DNA of 64,000 bases from Bog-473 sp963730785 (GTDB lineage Bacteria; Actinomycetota; Acidimicrobiia; Acidimicrobiales; RAAP-2). This document shows positions 18,649-27,603 of this stretch, piece by piece; the first letter of the stretch is position 1; every line of letters begins with the position of its first letter. The translations under genes were made by a program, and so were the position numbers. Location: the NCBI GenBank assembly GCA_963730785.1, contig CAVSTF010000015.1:62001-126000 (forward strand), read 5' to 3'. The notes under the pieces were generated by a model. That model was not told where the DNA came from. It saw only the letters and a program-made list of their open reading frames with translations, and ran no database searches.

Positions 18649-19528
18649 GGTCGTCGGCCGCCATGTCGGTGACAGCCACCTGGCGCTCGGACTCGCTCAT
18701 CGGCATGAACTGCTCCGCTGCGTCCAGCACCCTGGGCAGTAGGTCGATGTCGCCGGGAGTACAGAATGCGTGCACCCCCTCGGTGGAGAAGGCGAAGCGG
18801 ACGCCTCGCGTCGATGGCCTCATCGGTCTGGGCCGGTTCGTACCAGGAGTCGGCCCAACGGCTCTCGGTCGCTGGGTCGCCATTCACCGCATCGGAGAGC
18901 GGCCTCCCATCGGACCAAGGTCGCCACGCCACCGCCTTGATCACCATCACTCCGAGGTCCCGCTCGGCGCACAGTGCGAGGAGCTCCTGCGGCCGGCTCT
19001 CGGTATTCGGGCCTCCCCCACAACGCCGGGTAGACGGGAAACATCACGGTGTCGAGATCGAATCGGCGTAGGGCTTCGAGGAACGTGACAGGGACCGTCA
19101 TGTCGTGACCAGTGATGCCGGCGAATCGAGTCAGGCCCCGATCACGCAACGAGATGATCCGCTCGATGGCTTCCGATCGACGATTCAACTCGTCGATGGA
19201 GGTAACGGCATGGGCCTGGTAGAGGTCCAGCACGTCGGCATGCAGCAGGCGCCGAGTGTTGTCGAACTGATCCTCGACGCCGTCGGGATTGGCTCGCAGC
19301 GTCTTGCCGGCCACGAAGAACTCTGATCGAGCCTCGGCCAAATGGGGACCCACCACCGACTCGGCCGCGCCGTATTGCGGGGCAATATCGAGGTGGTTGA
19401 CGCCCCGGGATCGGGCCAGCTCGAACCACGACTTCGCCTCCTCAGGCGACGCGTCTCCAGCAGGCCGCGCCACCGAGAATGGCCACACTGCTTTCGTGGC
19501 CCGTGCGACCCAGTCGTCGACGTTCCAC
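18626..19528 (-). CDS. Aldo/keto reductase (three frame breaks)
   Basis: A GTG at 19528, directly abutting the VOC gene stop, opens with 'VERRRLGRTGHESSVAILGG', the usual N-terminal strand of aldo-keto reductases. After a break near 19450 come 'RGVNHLDIAPQYGAAE' (catalytic Asp and Tyr), 'FFVAGKTLRAN' (Lys) and 'VLDLYQAHAVTSIDEL' (His), the full catalytic tetrad. Two later breaks (about 19020 and 18850) lead to the C-terminal 'ERQVAVTDMAADDLIFPMPR'. NAD(P)H-dependent carbonyl reduction is expected; the substrate is unknown. Confidence 0.75.
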
Positions 19529-20311
19529 CTACGGGTTGGTCATTTCCTTCAGCGCGAGCACGTTGAAGACGGCGCCAAGCGGATCGGCCAGGACGGCGAA
19601 CCGTCCAGGCTCGATGTCCGTCGGTCCCATGAACAGCGACGCACCAAGTTTTTGGGCCAGCTCAACCGTCGCGTCGGTGTCGGCCACGGCAAAGTAGACG
19701 CCCCAATTGGGTGGCATTTCGGCCGGCATTTCCGGCGACTTGGCCAACATGCCGCCAATGGAGTTCCCGCTCAGCTTCCATTCGGTATAGGCCGGAGGAC
19801 CCCCTGGAGGTCCCTGATCTTCGGAGCCCCAACCGAAGACAGCGTTGTAGAAGGATTTCGACGCCTCCAGATCGGTGGAGATCAACTCGTTCCAGCACAG
19901 GGTGCCGGGCTCATTGACCAGCTGAGCCCCAAGGTGCTCTTCGGGCTGCCACAATCCAATAACGGCGCCGATGGAATCGGCGAACACGGCCATCCGGCCG
20001 GAATCCATGACGTCCATGCCGGGCATAAACACGGTGCCACCGTTGGCCTCCACCTTGACCAGGGTGTCGTCGACGCTGTCCACGTTGACGTAGGTCATCC
20101 AGGCGGGCGGTGCGCCGGGAGGAGCCATCGGGCTGAGTCCGGCCACCGACTTTCCCCTCAGCGTGCAGACCGAGTAGCCGCCGGCTTCGGGATCGCCCTC
20201 GGGGCAATCCCAGCCGAAAAGGCCCGAATAGAACTCCTTGGCCTTGGCGATGTCGGCATTCCCCATATCCACCCAAGACGGAACTCCATTTTCGTAATGC
20301 TCCATTTCCAT
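19529..20311 (-). CDS. VOC (glyoxalase/bleomycin-resistance) superfamily protein with two domains
   Basis: 260 residues from the ATG at 20311, chosen for GAAGGAGA just upstream; longer starts have no ribosome site. Two betaalphabetabetabeta modules are seen. The first, 'GVPSWVDMGNADIAKAKEFY' to 'GRMAVFADSIGAVIGLWQP', is followed by a repeat, 'GTLCWNELISTDLEASKSFY' to 'GRFAVLADPLGAVFNVLAL'. Such tandem VOC proteins act as lyases, dioxygenases or hydroxylases on small molecules; metal ligands cannot be assigned safely. The downstream aldo-keto reductase starts without any gap, so the pair is an operon. Confidence 0.82.
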   Translation of the reverse strand: MEMEHYENGVPSWVDMGNADIAKAKEFYSGLFGWDCPEGDPEAGGYSVCTLRGKSVAGLSPMAPPGAPPAWMTYVNVDSVDDTLVKVEANGGTVFMPGMDVMDSGRMAVFADSIGAVIGLWQPEEHLGAQLVNEPGTLCWNELISTDLEASKSFYNAVFGWGSEDQGPPGGPPAYTEWKLSGNSIGGMLAKSPEMPAEMPPNWGVYFAVADTDATVELAQKLGASLFMGPTDIEPGRFAVLADPLGAVFNVLALKEMTNP

Positions 20312-20416
20312 GGCGGTCTCCTTCGTCTGGCCTCTCACTCCGACGGTACCCGATGAACATGAACGGTGCCTTGGAGAATGCCACTCGTTCACGATCCGGA
20401 CACGAGGGTGTCTACG

Positions 20417-21229
20417 ATGCCGCTCATGTCATTTGTCGAGGTCACGAAGCCGCAGCCCCATACCGCCCTGGTCACGCTGAACCGTCCGGAGCGCATGAAC
20501 GCCATGGCCTTCGATGTCATGATCCCCTTCCGGGACGCTCTACGAGAGATCGGCAGCGACAATGACATTCGCGTCGTCATCGTCACCGGTGCCGGGACGG
20601 GATTCTGCTCAGGCGCCGACCTAGAGGATCCCGGGAACATCCCGCACATTGACGGGCTGACCCTGCCCACGATCGCCCTGCGCTCAATGGAGCTGCTCGA
20701 CGAGGTGATCGCCACTGTCCGCCGGCTACACCAACCGGTCATTGCCGCCATCAACGGCCCTGCTATCGGTGGTGGCTTCTGCCTGGCCCTCTCGGCCGAC
20801 ATCCGGGTGGCCGCCGAGAGTGCCTACTTCCGGGCCGCCGGCATCAATAACGGGCTCACGGCGGCCGAGCTCGGCATCAGCTTCCTCCTGCCTCGTTCGA
20901 TCGGCCAAACTCGAGCCTCGGAAATCATGTTCACCGGTCGCGACGTCAGCGCCGAGGAAGCGGAGCGCATCGGGCTGGTCACGCAGGTGGTCAGTGGCGA
21001 GGCGCTTCTCGACTCCTGCTACACCCTCGCCGACCGCATCATCGGATGGAGTCGACCGGGCATTGAGCTGACGAAGCGGCAGTTGTGGAACAGCCTCGAT
21101 GCATCGAGCTTGCAATCGCACATGGATGCCGAGGGCGTGGCCCAGCTCTTCGTGCGGATCACCACCAAGAACTTCGAGGAGTCCATTCGGGCCCGGCGAG
21201 AAAGCCGTCCTCCCGAATTCGTCGACTAA
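20417..21229 (+). CDS. Enoyl-CoA hydratase/isomerase family protein
   Basis: 270 residues, intact. ATG at 20417 preceded by GAGGG. Crotonase signatures are complete: 'HTALVTLNRPERMNAMAFDV', 'TGAGTGFCSGADLEDPG' (oxyanion loop), and 'INGPAIGGGFCLALSADIRV'. 'AAELGISFLLPRSIG' carries a Glu in the position of a catalytic acid. The C-terminus has the usual 'FEESIRARRESRPPEFVD' tail. Divergent from the VOC gene and convergent with the truncated hemoglobin, whose stop is adjacent. Confidence 0.88.
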   Translation: MPLMSFVEVTKPQPHTALVTLNRPERMNAMAFDVMIPFRDALREIGSDNDIRVVIVTGAGTGFCSGADLEDPGNIPHIDGLTLPTIALRSMELLDEVIATVRRLHQPVIAAINGPAIGGGFCLALSADIRVAAESAYFRAAGINNGLTAAELGISFLLPRSIGQTRASEIMFTGRDVSAEEAERIGLVTQVVSGEALLDSCYTLADRIIGWSRPGIELTKRQLWNSLDASSLQSHMDAEGVAQLFVRITTKNFEESIRARRESRPPEFVD

Positions 21230-21610
21230 CTACGGGGCGTTGACCAGCGAGTGAGCGGCCATGTCGAAATAGGCCTTTAGCTCGTCAACATCACTGTCTG
21301 AGAGGTCCGTGATGGTGGCCATGTGCTGCACCGCCCCCTGCATGTGCAACAGCCACGCATCCCGCTCGGCCGGACCGATGACGAAGGGCACGTGTCGCAT
21401 TCGTAGTCTCGGGTGCCCACGGACCTCGTTGTAGGTGGCTGGTCCGCCCCAGTACTGCATCAAGAACAGGGCGAGATGCTGGCGAGCCTCGGTCAGATCT
21501 TCTGGATACAGCGGTCGTAGCAGGGGGTCTCCGGCTACGCCCAGGTAGAACCGGTCGACCAGCGCAATGAAAAATTGCTCGCCATTCACCCTGTCGTACA
21601 GCGTGTTCAC
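21230..21610 (-). CDS. Group II truncated hemoglobin (TrHbO-like)
   Basis: 126 residues. Landmarks of the 2-over-2 globin: 'FFIALVDRFYLGV' (B helix with Tyr), 'RPLYPEDL', 'QYWGGPATYNEVRGHPRLRM' followed by 'RHVPF', which supplies the proximal His, and 'RDAWLLHM', where the Trp at G8 marks group II. It probably handles O2, NO or peroxide. The GTG start is supported by a TACCGT -10 element 7 nt upstream. tRNA-Gly lies 38 bp away on the other strand. Confidence 0.9.
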   Translation of the reverse strand: MNTLYDRVNGEQFFIALVDRFYLGVAGDPLLRPLYPEDLTEARQHLALFLMQYWGGPATYNEVRGHPRLRMRHVPFVIGPAERDAWLLHMQGAVQHMATITDLSDSDVDELKAYFDMAAHSLVNAP

Positions 21611-21617
21611 GGGGTTG

Positions 21618-21623
21618 ACGGTA
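21618..21623 (-). promoter_or_regulatory. Leaderless -10 element TACCGT
   Basis: On the minus strand TACCGT is followed by 7 nt and the GTG of the truncated hemoglobin gene, with no Shine-Dalgarno. Confidence 0.45.
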
Positions 21624-21648
21624 GACGCTCTAGGATGCTCCCCGATTC

Positions 21649-21722
<74 letters not shown>

Positions 21723-21753
21723 AAGAAGTACCTGATCAAGGCAGGATCCTTTC

Positions 21754-23696
21754 CTAGGATGCCCAGCTCCCGGAGAACTTGGCGTCACCGAAGCTGAAGA
21801 TGCCGCCGTCGGCCGCGACCAGCCAGTAGCCCTTGCCATCCGAAGAGGACGCCATCCCGACGATTGGTTGGTTCAAATGAATGGCCCCCGTCGAACCCTG
21901 AAATTGAGCGTCACCGAAGCTGAAGATGCCGCCGTCGGAGGCGACCAGCCAGTAGCCCTTGCCGTCTGGGGTTGCGGCCATGCCGACGATGGGCTTATTC
22001 AACTGCATGGCCCCGGTGGATCCCTGAAACGTGGCATCACCGAAGCTGAAGATGCCACCGTCGGAGGCGACCAGCCAGTAGCCCTTGCCATCGGGAGTTG
22101 CGGCCATGCCGACAATGGGCTTGTTGAGGTGTATCACTCCGGTTGAGCCATAAAACGTGGCATCTCCGAAAGTGAAGATGCCCCCGTCGGAAGCGACCAG
22201 CCAGTAGCCCTTACCGTCTGGGGTTGCGGCCATGCCGACAATGGGCTTGTTCAGGTGCACTGCACCAGTGGAGCCATAGAACTGGGCATCGCCGAAAGTG
22301 AAGACGCCGCCATCAGACGCCACCAACCAGTAGCCCTTGCCATCGGGAGTTGTACTCGTCCCGACGACAGGATGATTGAGAGTCGTTCCACCTATCGACC
22401 CCAAGTAAGGGGAGGCAAATGCAGCCACGCCACCATCAGCGCCGACTTCGCGGTAGCCACCGGTGGCCGAATCCACACTCATACCCGCCACTGAGGCGGC
22501 ACGCGCTTGTCCGTAAGTCGACGTCACCTGAGCAAATAGGGAGTTCTCAAAGTCGCCGCCGTCGGTGACGGCTTCACAGATCAGCGTTTCGACACATGAG
22601 ATGGAGTTGGATGGCGAAGCATCAGCCTGCACCGTATCGATGGTCCACGAGGCACCGTTCCAGCTCTCACTCAGTGCATCGCCAGCGCTATCCACGTCGT
22701 TCTCATCACCCCATCCGCCCACTGCCGCGCAGAATGACGCGGTGGTGCACGAGACTGCAGAGAGAGAGTCGTACCCCTGGTCAGAAATGACGTTCGGGCT
22801 TGCCACGATTGACCAATTCTTCCCGTCCCACGTCTCGATCAACGTGTTTGCGAATCGTGACTGCCAGTTGCCTACAGCGGTGCAGGAGTCGGCCGAGGTG
22901 CAAGAGACCCCGGAAAGCATCGATGGGTAGGCCAGGACATTTGGCGTTGGTTCAACTAACCACGTGGTGCCGTTCCAGATTTCGGCCAGTGTGTCGACAG
23001 TCTTTCCAGAGAACTGCAGGATTGCCTGCGCTTCCCACTGCGACGCAGGCGCTTGCTGACGTACATGAAACGGATTCGAGGGTGACTTTCGGACCAATCA
23101 CCGGATTGTTGCTCCTGACAGTGGACCACTGCGATCCATTCCACACTTCAATAAGCGTCAAAGTCGAAGCGCCACCTTGGGAACCGACGGCCACACATGA
23201 GTTGCTAGCGATGCACGAGATTCCGTTGATGAAGTCAGTGTCACCAGATGCCGGTGCGGCCATGTTCATCGATGCCCATACGGCGCCATTCCACGACTCT
23301 GCGAATGGCTCGCCTCCACCAGTGTTCCCAATGGCCATGCACCTGTTCGAAGAGGTGCAGCTCACTCCATCGAGACTGCCATTGCTGGAGCCAGTGAGGC
23401 TGGGCGTGGTAACGACGGTCCAGTTGCTGCCATTCCAGAGTTCGGCCAGGGGGTCTATCGAACCAGAGTTTGGCTCAGACGAACCAACAGCCATGCAGAA
23501 TGAAAACTCGGGACACGAGATACTTGACAGTGAACTCTGCGACGCATTGGGTGGATTTGGAGTGACGAGCTGTCGTCCAGATCGGCGCGGTCAATGCCGC
23601 CGCAGGGGCCGATGATCCCGCTGATCCAGCAATGCCGACGACCAGAAGTGAGCCGAGACCGAATGAAGCGAGGACACGAAGCAGGAAGATACGCAT
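21754..23696 (-). CDS. Secreted beta-propeller-like repeat protein (two frame breaks)
   Basis: About 647 residues from the ATG at 23696. N-terminal signal peptide (LLRVLASFGLGSLLVVGIAG). The middle carries several units of the type 'SVSCTSA..C.AVG' alternating with 'LAEIWNGTTW', each with paired cysteines. The C-terminal 260 residues hold near-identical 42-residue units built on 'PIVGMAATPDGKGYWLVASD', then 'GGIFSFGDA'. Frame breaks lie near 23575 and 23040. It probably forms extracellular propeller domains for binding; no catalytic site was seen. The cysteine-repeat plus DGKGYW layout is typical of Acidimicrobiia surface proteins. Confidence 0.8.
21760..22440. repeat. 126-bp tandem repeats inside the secreted repeat protein
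   Basis: About five full units plus a degenerate one, each 126 bp (42 codons); equivalent bases recur at 21784 and 21910, for example. Each unit contains TGAAGATGCCGCCGTCGG or a close variant. Units near 21900-22150 are the most alike, which suggests recent duplication or gene conversion. Confidence 0.85.
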
Positions 23697-23752
23697 GCAC
23701 CAATCCTGATAATGCGGCTCGGATTGGAATAGGGCGCATCTACCCAATCCCG

Positions 23753-23770
23753 TTAGGCACAATTGCCTAA
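23753..23770. promoter_or_regulatory. Inverted repeat upstream of the secreted repeat protein
   Basis: TTAGGCA-CAAT-TGCCTAA, perfect 7-bp arms, 57 bp before the ATG at 23696 and 30 bp after the hemerythrin-like stop. It could be an operator for the repeat protein or a weak terminator for the upstream gene; there is no T-run. Confidence 0.35.
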
Positions 23771-23799
23771 TTGTTCCGAGATGGTGCCTGGTCGTACTC

Positions 23800-24447
23800 C
23801 TACGCCAGGATCGGCTTCACGAACCCAGCCCACTTCTTGCGCCAAGCAAGTGCCAGCAAGACGCGTACGGGCAGTGGCGGACCGTCAGGTTGCTCGGCTT
23901 CGGGCGTCGAACGAATCACCTCGTCGATAGCCCCGACGGCACACGCCATCTGGGGCTTGGGAATGCCCCGAAGGGCTTTGGTTCCCAATTGCTCCCATAT
24001 GTCGTAGGGGATCCACTTGGCGTACAGAGGGAAGATCTCGGCGTCCTCTCGGTCCAGATGGGGGAAAAAGAGATCCCGTAGCTCCGTGACGGCCGCATTG
24101 ATCTCATCTCTACCGGCCACGTCGGGCGTCTTCTGGAATGAGTCGATGGCGGCACTGATCTTCTTCATTAACTGGTCCATCTGTTGATGATCCACGCCGA
24201 GTTCGTCAATGAGGGGCTGAGCGTCCGGATAGAAGCGGGCCAGTGTCGGGAAGTCCTCGAGGTCTTCGTTGTGATGGTGGTAGTCGAGGATCGCTGAGTA
24301 GTACTCCCAGTACGGACCCACTGAGGATTGGAGCGCCGACGGCTCCTGTTTTGCCGTGGCATCGACCAACCTGGTCAAGCCCAGTCGGAACATGTTATGA
24401 ACCACCTGGATCAGCCGGACGTCCGCCTTACGATCGGTCCTATTCAT
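23800..24447 (-). CDS. Hemerythrin HHE-domain protein
   Basis: 215 residues from the ATG at 24447, preferred because AAGGGG lies just upstream. The iron-ligand pattern is visible: 'DYHHHNEDLEDFPTL' (HxxxE), 'LGVDHQQMDQLMKK' (HxxxD-like) and 'FFPHLDREDAEIFPLY' (HxxxE). This gives a four-helix carboxylate-bridged di-iron site. The C-terminal 60 residues extend past the domain, ending in a hydrophobic and basic 'LLALAWRKKWAGFVKPIL'. Likely role: O2, NO or iron-related sensing or stress response. Confidence 0.82.
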   Translation of the reverse strand: MNRTDRKADVRLIQVVHNMFRLGLTRLVDATAKQEPSALQSSVGPYWEYYSAILDYHHHNEDLEDFPTLARFYPDAQPLIDELGVDHQQMDQLMKKISAAIDSFQKTPDVAGRDEINAAVTELRDLFFPHLDREDAEIFPLYAKWIPYDIWEQLGTKALRGIPKPQMACAVGAIDEVIRSTPEAEQPDGPPLPVRVLLALAWRKKWAGFVKPILA

Positions 24448-24643
24448 TCGAATCCCCTTGCATTCGAGTACTCCTCCGCCGGCCATGGGCCGCCGACTCA
24501 ATGGTGCGGAACGCGGTCGGTTTTGTCATCCGTGCTGGCACGGACAAACGGGGATTCGCCCTCCAAACCCCTCATGCCGATCCTGGTCGGCCCCTGAGCG
24601 ATACTGGCGTCATCGTCCCCGTGTCGCTGCCAGGAGTTACCGC

Positions 24644-25237
24644 ATGTTCAACCATGATCGTCGAAGCGAGCTGTTGGATTCCTACGAGAACGCCGCGGTG
24701 ATTGTGTCTGGCATCGATCCTGCGGACCTCGGCCAGCCGACACCGTGCGACAAGTATGACGTGGCTGGTCTGATCGACCACCTCGTCGAAGCGGGCTACC
24801 GGGCGGCCGCTCTTGGCCGGGGCCACGCGCCTCCGCCCGGGGACCTTTCCCTCCATATTGAGCTGTCCGACGCGCCTGGCCAGCTACGCCACGCCGCCGA
24901 GGACGCCACGCAGGCATGGGGCGACGACTCAAAGTTGATATCGAAATTCACCATGCCATGGGGTGAGGAATACACGGGCGCCACCCTGGTCGACATGTAC
25001 CTGGCAGAGTTGGCTACCCACGCCTGGGACCTAGCTCAGGCGACCGGACAGATCGATGAATTGGACGCTTCCCTCGCCGTCACGGCGCTCGAGGGGGCTC
25101 GAGCCATGATCAGACCCGAGTACCGCGACATGGTGGAACCAGGTTCTCCGTTCGGCCAGGAAGTGTCGCCCCCACCGGATGCCGACAACTGGGAACGCCT
25201 CGTCGCCTTCATGGGACGCGACCCGAGGGCTCAATGA
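24644..25237 (+). CDS. TIGR03086-type DinB/mycothiol-dependent metalloprotein
   Basis: 197 residues, ATG after CAGGAG at 24631. It matches the actinobacterial family through 'LGQPTPCDKYDVAGLIDHLV' (first His), 'LVDMYLAELATHAWDLAQAT' (second His region) and the closing 'WERLVAFMGRDP'. Members resemble mycothiol-dependent maleylpyruvate isomerase and bind a metal. Catalytic activity is unproven. It lies divergent from the hemerythrin gene and upstream of the cyclase. Confidence 0.85.
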   Translation: MFNHDRRSELLDSYENAAVIVSGIDPADLGQPTPCDKYDVAGLIDHLVEAGYRAAALGRGHAPPPGDLSLHIELSDAPGQLRHAAEDATQAWGDDSKLISKFTMPWGEEYTGATLVDMYLAELATHAWDLAQATGQIDELDASLAVTALEGARAMIRPEYRDMVEPGSPFGQEVSPPPDADNWERLVAFMGRDPRAQ

Positions 25238-25283
25238 TTACGCATGATCCAATTGGTTTGGCCCTGACCTGGAACGGCACATC

Positions 25284-26381
25284 GTGAAGGAAATGGACCT
25301 CGCTCCGTTCATAGCCGCCGGCATTTACGATCCTGCCAGCCCAACTGCGGCGGAACGGCTTGAGCTCATCGAACACCTTGTTCAACGATTCACTCCGGAG
25401 GACATCATCAAGACGTCTCCGGGCGGACCCTTCTTCTCCGTGGCCGTCGCCTTGACGAACCCAGTGCCGAAGTACCTGAGCGCGCGTGAGATCGCCGACG
25501 TTTGCGGAATGGAACTCGGAAAGTTCATGAGGATACGCAGTGCGCTCGGGCTTCGAGTCGACGACGTAGATTCGCTCTCCATTCCGGAGACAACAATCGA
25601 AGATATGCAGCTCTTTGCTTTCGCTGAAGGTCAGTTCGGGACCGAAAGGCTCGTGAACTTTATTCGCATCCTCGGAGCAGTCACGGGTCGACTGACGGAA
25701 GCCGCCAGGTCATTGTTCACCTCAAGCCTGACCGATGATCAGACGATCAACGTGTCGGAGCTGCAGTTGTCACAGGCAAATGAACTCTCGATGGCAGCGT
25801 GGACTTCCCTCACCGTCATCATTGGCCATCTCATGCTTGAGTACACCGCAAGATCAGAGGAATTTACTCTTGCGCTGCTGGAGGGAGAGATTCAGATGAC
25901 GGTTGTATTCGTCGATCTGGTCGGCTCGACTACCTGGGCACTGGAAGTATCGGCGTCTGAACATTCCCGAGCGCTTTCGAGATTCGAGGAAGCGGCGTGG
26001 GACCTTTCCGTTCGACACGGAGGTCGAGTCGTCAAACTCATCGGAGACGAAGCGATGATTGTGGCCGAGAGTCCCGACTCAGCTTGCCGCATTGCCCTCG
26101 AGCTCTGCTCATTCGTCGAAACCGACAAGTTTCTTCCTGCTGCGACAGGGGCCGTTGGATTCGGAAACGTGACTGCACGAGACGGCGACTACTTCGGACC
26201 GCTCGTCAATCTGGTTGCTCGAGCCACCAAGTCGGCTCCCGCCGGAGGGGTGGTCGTCACTGAAGAAGTGGCTCGCCGTTTGTCCCCGCAATCGTGGTCG
26301 ATGGGATCGCCAACAACAGTGTCGCTTCGAGGCATCGAACAGCCGGTCGCATTGCAAGTTCTGGCGCGCCAAACCGATTAA
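25284..26381 (+). CDS. Class III adenylate/guanylate cyclase with Rv1264-like regulatory domain
   Basis: 365 residues, GTG start. The N-terminal 190 residues are helical and contain 'LSAREIADVCGMELGKFMRI', like the autoinhibitory, pH-sensing module of the mycobacterial enzyme Rv1264. The C-terminal catalytic domain has 'VVFVDLVGSTTWAL' (first metal Asp), 'GGRVVKLIGDEAMIVA' (Lys and second Asp) and 'YFGPLVNLVARATKSAP' (transition-state Asn and Arg). All residues needed for activity are present, so it should make cAMP, probably as a soluble dimer. Confidence 0.85.
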   Translation: MKEMDLAPFIAAGIYDPASPTAAERLELIEHLVQRFTPEDIIKTSPGGPFFSVAVALTNPVPKYLSAREIADVCGMELGKFMRIRSALGLRVDDVDSLSIPETTIEDMQLFAFAEGQFGTERLVNFIRILGAVTGRLTEAARSLFTSSLTDDQTINVSELQLSQANELSMAAWTSLTVIIGHLMLEYTARSEEFTLALLEGEIQMTVVFVDLVGSTTWALEVSASEHSRALSRFEEAAWDLSVRHGGRVVKLIGDEAMIVAESPDSACRIALELCSFVETDKFLPAATGAVGFGNVTARDGDYFGPLVNLVARATKSAPAGGVVVTEEVARRLSPQSWSMGSPTTVSLRGIEQPVALQVLARQTD

Positions 26382-26412
26382 CCAGGTGCAAGTAGCGCCA
26401 TCGATTGTGACG

Positions 26413-26817
26413 TCAACGGGCAGTCTGCCGAATGTAGATACTGATATCGGCAAGTAGACCCTCATCGTTCACTTCAAAAACGAGGCATTCGAAGGTTTCC
26501 AACGGTCCACTTTCAACCACAATGGTCTCTCTAAGTTCGACCATGGCTCGTTGATCCCCGAGTTCATTGACTCGGTCGATATCCATTCGGTAGCCGGGCA
26601 ACGATGGCATCGTCCGCTTGAGGAAGGACAAGTACTCATCGGTCCCTTTAACATCATCGCCAAAAGGTCCGTGTCGGACGACAGCGCTGGCAATACACGC
26701 TGACACGGTGGGCCAGTCCTGCTGGGCTACTGCGTCCAGATAACGTTCGGCTAACGGGCCTACTGAATCAATCGCTTCTCGAACCACGCCGTCACGGTAC
26801 CTCGAACCGGGTCGCAA
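26413..26817 (-). CDS. NTF2-like (SnoaL/DUF4440-type) protein
   Basis: 134 residues from 26817, or about 124 from a GTG at 26787. The pattern 'LAERYLDAVAQQDWPTVSAC', then 'GTDEYLSFLKRTMPSLPGYR', and strands 'AMVELRETIVVESGPLETFE' is a typical SnoaL-like half-barrel. It has no clear catalytic pair. It faces the cyclase gene convergently and the Clp-N gene divergently. Role unknown. Confidence 0.7.
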   Translation of the reverse strand: MRPGSRYRDGVVREAIDSVGPLAERYLDAVAQQDWPTVSACIASAVVRHGPFGDDVKGTDEYLSFLKRTMPSLPGYRMDIDRVNELGDQRAMVELRETIVVESGPLETFECLVFEVNDEGLLADISIYIRQTAR

Positions 26818-26906
26818 CGAGCTTGATGGAAGCTGGGCGTCCGACTCGGCTACCTGGCACTATTCGCCCCGTCGCGACCTCTCGGGGTCCGCCAGCCTAC
26901 GAACGG

Positions 26907-26912
26907 TATTCT
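26907..26912 (+). promoter_or_regulatory. Leaderless -10 element TATTCT
   Basis: TATTCT plus 7 nt and the GTG at 26920, with no Shine-Dalgarno. Confidence 0.5.
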
Positions 26913-26919
26913 TGATGAC

Positions 26920-27603
26920 GTGTTCGAACGCTTCACAGAGCGGGCGCGTAGGACCCTGACGCTGGCCCAAGAGGAAGCCCGTTTACTCAACCACGGGTTT
27001 ATTGGTACCGAACACATTCTGCTCGGGTTGATGGTTGAGGGCAATGGAATTGGTGCCGCTGCACTGACCTCCATGGGCATCTCATACGAAGACGCGAGAC
27101 GAGAAGTCGAGAAGGCAATCGGATTCGCTGGTACACCAGCCACAGGCTCGCCTCCGTTCACGCCCCGCGCCAAGAAGGTCCTTGAGTTGTCGCTCCGCGA
27201 GGCGCTGGCGATGAACCACAGCTACATCGGCACTGAGCACATCCTTCTTGGCCTTATTCGAGAAGGTGAAGGCGTGGCGGCCAACGTCCTGATGATCCTC
27301 GGGGCCGACCTCACTCGCGTGCGGGGCGAAATACTGAAGCTGCTGTCAGGTCACCCGGATACCGGGGAAGGGGGCGAGACCTACCCGCGCGTTTCGGGGG
27401 CGCGTCGGGTACATGCCGAACCAGCCTGTCCTCACTGTCGAGCCGAAATCACCCTGGATGTTCGGTTCAGAAGAATTACAGTGCCCTCTGAATCAGATGT
27501 TGCGGATCAGATTGAGATCGAGGTTGTGTATTGCACTCGGTGCGGGACCACACTCCACATCTTCAAAGGGCAAAATAATGGCTCGCCGGACGGTCAGACT
27601 TGA
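26920..27603 (+). CDS. Stand-alone Clp N-terminal (double repeat) protein with C-terminal zinc ribbon
   Basis: 227 residues. Residues 1-145 are two Clp-N repeats very close to those of ClpC: 'MFERFTERARRTLTLAQEEA', 'GFIGTEHILLGLMVEGNG', then 'TPRAKKVLELSLREALAMNH' and 'SYIGTEHILLGLIREGEG'. No AAA+ ATPase module follows. A linker leads to two CxxC pairs (ACPHCRAEI and YCTRCGTTL) forming a zinc ribbon. It may compete with ClpC for adaptors or substrates, or bring a client to ClpCP. ClpS is encoded at 47806-48114 of the same window. Confidence 0.85.
   Translation: MFERFTERARRTLTLAQEEARLLNHGFIGTEHILLGLMVEGNGIGAAALTSMGISYEDARREVEKAIGFAGTPATGSPPFTPRAKKVLELSLREALAMNHSYIGTEHILLGLIREGEGVAANVLMILGADLTRVRGEILKLLSGHPDTGEGGETYPRVSGARRVHAEPACPHCRAEITLDVRFRRITVPSESDVADQIEIEVVYCTRCGTTLHIFKGQNNGSPDGQT

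Noticed and set aside
21760..22440. Regular repeats with similar spacing, at first glance a CRISPR-like array
   Set aside because: The repeats are 126 bp long, in frame, and encode 42-residue protein units; no spacers and no cas genes.
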